A stretch of DNA of 19,092 nucleotides from positions 1 to 19,092 of the forward strand of contig DMUD01000148.1 of NCBI GenBank assembly GCA_003476475.1, written 5' to 3'. The translations under genes and the position numbers were made by a program. Positions 16,650-19,092 of the stretch are shown piece by piece. Every line of letters begins with the position of its first letter. Position 1 is the first letter of the stretch. Under the pieces are notes generated by a model. It saw only the letters and a program-made list of their open reading frames with translations, made no database searches and was not told the DNA's origin. This stretch comes from Cytophagales bacterium. GTDB lineage: Bacteria; Bacteroidota; Bacteroidia; Cytophagales; UBA9547.

Positions 16650-17225
16650 ATGATTGATTACTTGTCTATTTATGAAAAGATGCATGATAATAATATCATG
16701 CTGACCTTTAAAGGCGAAGTGACATTTGATTTGATAAATTCTATGTTAAAAATCATAGAATCGCGACTAGATATGATTGAAGGAGACTTGAAAACCCGTA
16801 AAAAGGTGTACAATGTTTTAGTCGAATGTCTTCAAAATTTAGTTCATCATATAGATTCAGTTGATCCTGACGAAGAAGCAAGCCCTTACCACAGCAAAAC
16901 GGCATTACTCATGATTACCACCAGTGCCGATGGCTACCATGTAGTAACTGGCAACTACATCATGAACGACAAAATTGAAAAATTGAAAAGTTGGCTCGAC
17001 GAAATAAATTCAGTTTCGCCCGAAGAACTTAGAGAGCTTTATAAAAAAATACTGAACAACGAACAGTTTTCTGAAAAGGGAACTGCGGGATTGGGATTCA
17101 TCGACATTGCAAGAAAATCGGGCCAGAAACTGGTTTATACTTTTCAATATGTAAACGAGCGATATTCTTTTTTTAGCTTTCAAATTACGATACCTAAAAA
17201 TTATTTACCAGCACAAAGCAAATAA
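16650..17225 (+). CDS. siaB: SiaB-family protein kinase (GHKL-like)
   Basis: SiaB-family kinases phosphorylate the small protein SiaC and oppose the SiaA phosphatase. The 191-residue length is close to the family norm. The ATP-binding elements of the GHKL fold are visible: an N-box-like helix NVLVECLQNLVHH (E59, N63, H66, H67) and the glycine loop GTAGLGFIDIARKSG (144-158), followed by a beta-rich C-terminal segment (FFSFQITIP). There is no membrane segment or signal peptide, so the protein is cytosolic. It lies between the phosphatase and the siaC-like gene, whose ATG comes five bases after its stop. The family assignment rests on motif pattern and on the gene order, and the two support each other strongly. 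Confidence 0.9.
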   Translation: MIDYLSIYEKMHDNNIMLTFKGEVTFDLINSMLKIIESRLDMIEGDLKTRKKVYNVLVECLQNLVHHIDSVDPDEEASPYHSKTALLMITTSADGYHVVTGNYIMNDKIEKLKSWLDEINSVSPEELRELYKKILNNEQFSEKGTAGLGFIDIARKSGQKLVYTFQYVNERYSFFSFQITIPKNYLPAQSK

Positions 17226-17230
17226 AGAGC

Positions 17231-17608
17231 ATGGAATCTTTAATACTTCAACCTTCGGCTCACACGCCTACCGTAAGTTTAAATGCCGCTACTGGTGTTT
17301 GCGAATTCAAAGGTCGTTCTACGCCAGAAAACTCGGTAGAGTATTACGAACCTATTTATAAGTGGCTTGATGCCTATTCGGCAAATCCATGCCCCACCAC
17401 TACGGTCAACATTCAGTTCGAATATTTCAACACCAGTTCTTCAAAATGCATCTTAGATGTCTTGAAGAAGTTTGTAAAGCTTCACAATGCAGGACAAAAA
17501 GTCCAAATAAACTGGTTTTACGAAGCCGAAGATGATGACATGAAAGAAGCTGGCGAAGATTATTGTGATATTTTACAAATACCATTCGACATTCAAGCCA
17601 TTGAATAA
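17231..17608 (+). CDS. siaC: SiaC-family regulatory phosphoprotein (DUF1987)
   Basis: This 125-residue cytosolic protein carries the hallmark DUF1987 pattern: 'TPTVSLNAATGVCEFKGRS' then TPENSVEYYEPIYKWL, FEYFNTSSSK (T68 in NTSS), INWFYEAEDDDM, EAGEDY and a final PFDIQAIE. In Pseudomonas, the SiaC threonine at position 68 is phosphorylated by SiaB and dephosphorylated by SiaA, and unphosphorylated SiaC binds and activates SiaD. The same threonine number and NTSS context occur here, so the phospho-switch site is probably conserved. The gene lies five bases after siaB and two bases before the coiled-coil membrane gene, which indicates a tight co-expressed group. Confidence 0.94.
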   Translation: MESLILQPSAHTPTVSLNAATGVCEFKGRSTPENSVEYYEPIYKWLDAYSANPCPTTTVNIQFEYFNTSSSKCILDVLKKFVKLHNAGQKVQINWFYEAEDDDMKEAGEDYCDILQIPFDIQAIE

Positions 17609-17610
17609 TA

Positions 17611-18123
17611 ATGGGGGCTAGCAAAGAAAATTTGTTCAAAGCCGAAACGCAGGTATTGGAAAGAAGTCAAACCCTTTTGTCCAAGCAAGATACGTCGTTT
17701 GATGAATACAAAGATTCTTTCAAGGATTTGTGTTACAATTATTCCGAGTTGCTCGACCAAACAAGGCTCATTACCAAGGTAAGCGACAAGCTTCAAAATA
17801 AGCTGAATAGTGCTTATGAGGCAGTTGAGACGAAAAACCTAGAACTTCAAAATACCATAGACGAGCTCACCAAAGCGCGCGTAGGTAGAAAAGCTCAAAC
17901 AATTATCTTATTTATAGGCCTTTCGCTTTTTGTGTTGGAAGAAATTGTGTTGGAACCTATTGTCGATTTTTCTACCAACAACAACATTTGGGCCGGTTTA
18001 AGTATCAAATTGGTGATAGCCCTATTGTTGAAACCATTGGAGTCTTTTGTAGAAGACTGGCTCTTAAAAAGGGCGAAGGAAACAAACGCCACAGAAACTA
18101 TCACCGAGCCAAATTTGACTTAA
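17611..18123 (+). CDS. SiaD-like coiled-coil domain fused to a two-helix membrane module, likely SiaC target
   Basis: This 170-residue protein has no recognised full-length family. Residues 30-90 form a heptad-patterned helix with the motif YSELLDQTRLITKVSDKLQ and then NKLNSAYEAVETKNLELQ, which resembles the helical region ahead of GGDEF domains such as SiaD, the segment bound by SiaC. Instead of a GGDEF domain, two hydrophobic segments follow (about 96-118 and 126-147). They contain unusual buried charges (E110, E111, E115 in the first; K133 and K141 in the second) and a short basic C-terminal tail. There is no signal peptide. The ATG at 17611 lies two bases after the siaC stop. The gene is convergent with gldD, three bases apart, without a visible terminator. 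I infer that it is the membrane output of the SiaABC switch. Confidence 0.85.
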   Translation: MGASKENLFKAETQVLERSQTLLSKQDTSFDEYKDSFKDLCYNYSELLDQTRLITKVSDKLQNKLNSAYEAVETKNLELQNTIDELTKARVGRKAQTIILFIGLSLFVLEEIVLEPIVDFSTNNNIWAGLSIKLVIALLLKPLESFVEDWLLKRAKETNATETITEPNLT

Positions 18124-18126
18124 GCT

Positions 18127-18711
18127 TTATTTCCATTCCAAGGTATTCACCAATTGCATGATGTCTTTTTTCAAATACTCGATAACGGGTGCCAAAGAAT
18201 CTGTTTGGGTACTTTTGAAATAGAGCGCTCCTCTTAAAAAATGATGACTGCTGTCGGTCATGTAAAATTGGAATTGACTGGGTACGTCGCCCGCTATTTC
18301 TATCACAGTGGCTTTTTTGCCTGAAGGTGTTTTAACCATCGTTTCCTCGATAGAATAAGCTTTTATTTGGTGTTTGTTAGCCAGTTTGTACGAGTCATCT
18401 ATATGCTCATTCAATTTGTTAGAATCCTTTTTGCCAGCCAATGTCTTGTAAGTCAGTTGTACATCGGCATCGAAACATGGATAATGGATGGTAATCCAGT
18501 GGGGTTCCGAAATAGACGAACTGTCTATTCTAATAACCGCACTTTTAGAATAAAGGAAAGTGTACGGGTGTATTTCAGTGAGTGATTGATATGAGTGGTC
18601 AGGCAAGTCTATCCTGTTGTAGCCTTTAGGCTTTGGCACAAATTCTTCTTCGCAAGAAAAATGAAAGAAAGAAAGGGGGAGTAAGAGAAAAATGAATTTT
18701 ATTTCTCGCAT
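18127..18711 (-). CDS. gldD: Gliding motility lipoprotein GldD
   Basis: GldD is a lipoprotein required for gliding in Flavobacterium. The 194-residue product has a signal peptide ending in FHFSC (C20), a loose lipobox. Family features are 'PKPKGYNRIDLPDHSY', PYTFLYSKSA, WITIHYPCFDADVQLTYK, KHQIKAYSIEE, GDVPSQFQFYMTDSSHHFLRGALYF (split here as VPSQFQFYMTDSSHHF and LRGALYF), TDSLAPVIEYLKKDI and a final TLEWK. The ATG at 18711 gives the normal signal. It is read on the minus strand downstream of ssb, with a terminator between them, so it probably has its own promoter in the short gap or depends on readthrough. Its stop lies three bases from the stop of the convergent membrane gene. Confidence 0.94.
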   Translation of the reverse strand: MREIKFIFLLLPLSFFHFSCEEEFVPKPKGYNRIDLPDHSYQSLTEIHPYTFLYSKSAVIRIDSSSISEPHWITIHYPCFDADVQLTYKTLAGKKDSNKLNEHIDDSYKLANKHQIKAYSIEETMVKTPSGKKATVIEIAGDVPSQFQFYMTDSSHHFLRGALYFKSTQTDSLAPVIEYLKKDIMQLVNTLEWK

Positions 18712-18754
18712 TCTTGAATTTGGGACTAAATGTAATTATGAAGAGCAAAAAAGC

Positions 18755-18780
18755 GCGGGAGATTGTGATGAAACTCCCGC
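18755..18780 (-). terminator. Intrinsic terminator downstream of ssb
   Basis: Read on the minus strand, GCGGGAG (18774-18780) and CTCCCGC (18755-18761) form a 7-bp stem with a 12-base loop. It is followed by GC and then a run of six T residues (A-run at 18747-18752 on the plus strand). It lies between the ssb stop and the gldD start, so gldD is probably transcribed separately or by partial readthrough. Confidence 0.8.
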
Positions 18781-18794
18781 TTTATGAAAATGAA

Positions 18795-19092
18795 TTAGAA
18801 AGGCAGGTCGTCAGTTTCGCTTGCCGCCGCGATGCTTTGTGGAACGGTTGGCTCGCTACGGTTGTAGGAAGAAGGCCCAGAAGTCTCCTGGCTTTCGCCA
18901 CCGCTCTGAGCGGAATCCAACATGGTGAAGGAGGTTGCCTTGATTTTTGTTGCATATTTTTTCACGCCATTGTCTTCCCAGCTATCGGTACGTAGGCTAC
19001 CTTCTACATATACTTTTTTGCCTTTGCGCAAATACTGCTCGGCAATACGAGCCAATTCGCCCCAAACTTCTACATTGTGCCATTCTGTTTGC
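18795..19092 (-). CDS. ssb: Single-stranded DNA-binding protein, C-terminal part (start outside window)
   Basis: The window holds about 98 C-terminal residues of SSB. The reading frame stays open to the edge (QTEWHNVEVWGELA precedes ARIAEQYLRKG), so the gene continues past 19092 and the start lies outside. Visible OB-fold parts are EWHNVEVWG, LRKGKKVYVEGSLRTDSWED and YATKIKATSFTML. A disordered Ser/Gly/Glu-rich linker of about 35 residues and the conserved acidic tip DDLPF follow. The tip is the docking site for replication and repair partners. An internal in-frame TTG at 19055 is not a real start. The gene neighbours gldD, as in many Bacteroidota. Confidence 0.96.
   Translation of the reverse strand, partial: QTEWHNVEVWGELARIAEQYLRKGKKVYVEGSLRTDSWEDNGVKKYATKIKATSFTMLDSAQSGGESQETSGPSSYNRSEPTVPQSIAAASETDDLPF

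Noticed and set aside
13002..18123. c-di-GMP signalling by a cyclase within the cluster
   Set aside because: YfiR- and Sia-type proteins suggest it, but no GGDEF, EAL or HD-GYP motif was found in any frame checked here.
18714..18995. Plus-strand open frame of 93 codons over ssb
   Set aside because: It is antisense to the clear ssb frame and spans the ssb terminator, so it is not a gene.

Overview
The window looks like a piece of a chromosome from a gliding-type member of the Bacteroidota (Cytophagales or Chitinophagales style). The evidence is a gldD gliding lipoprotein gene close to ssb, a PorW/SprE-type lipoprotein of the type IX secretion system, a CcmF-type cytochrome c assembly protein, promoter-like TAnnTTTG boxes and no clear Shine-Dalgarno sequences. 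The DNA is moderately AT-rich. No insertion sequence, phage gene, CRISPR array or rRNA was seen.

Layout. Positions 19-140 hold a tRNA-Lys(TTT) with a poorly paired acceptor stem, followed by a strong intrinsic terminator. trpC (164-952) follows. Positions 1070-5082 form a co-directional run: a CcmF-type haem lyase, an exported beta-propeller-like protein, and a metallo-beta-lactamase-fold hydrolase overlapping it by ATGA. An SGNH/GDSL esterase lies convergent to this run (5088-5765, minus). lpdA (5878-7269) ends at a hairpin shared with a convergent DCC-family thiol oxidoreductase (7317-7721, minus). porW/sprE (7815-10355) is overlapped by a Rieske-fold-like lipoprotein that has lost the cluster ligands (10355-10816). 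An RluB/RsuA-type pseudouridine synthase (10925-11998) converges on, and overlaps, miaA (11995-12936, minus).

The most interesting block is 13002-18123: six genes on the plus strand. They are a YfiR-like periplasmic protein, a TPR protein, a membrane HAMP-SpoIIE phosphatase (SiaA-like), a SiaB-family kinase, a SiaC-family phosphoprotein (with a threonine at residue 68 in the NTSS motif), and a small protein with a SiaD-like coiled coil joined to two membrane segments. In Pseudomonas the SiaABC switch controls the diguanylate cyclase SiaD. Here no GGDEF domain is present and the SiaD-like helix is fused to a membrane module. This suggests a SiaABC phospho-switch with a membrane output in place of c-di-GMP synthesis, perhaps with the YfiR-like protein acting on the phosphatase from the periplasm.

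The right end holds gldD (18127-18711, minus), a terminator, and the 3' part of ssb (18795-19092, minus, cut by the window edge). The gldE gene often found between ssb and gldD is absent.
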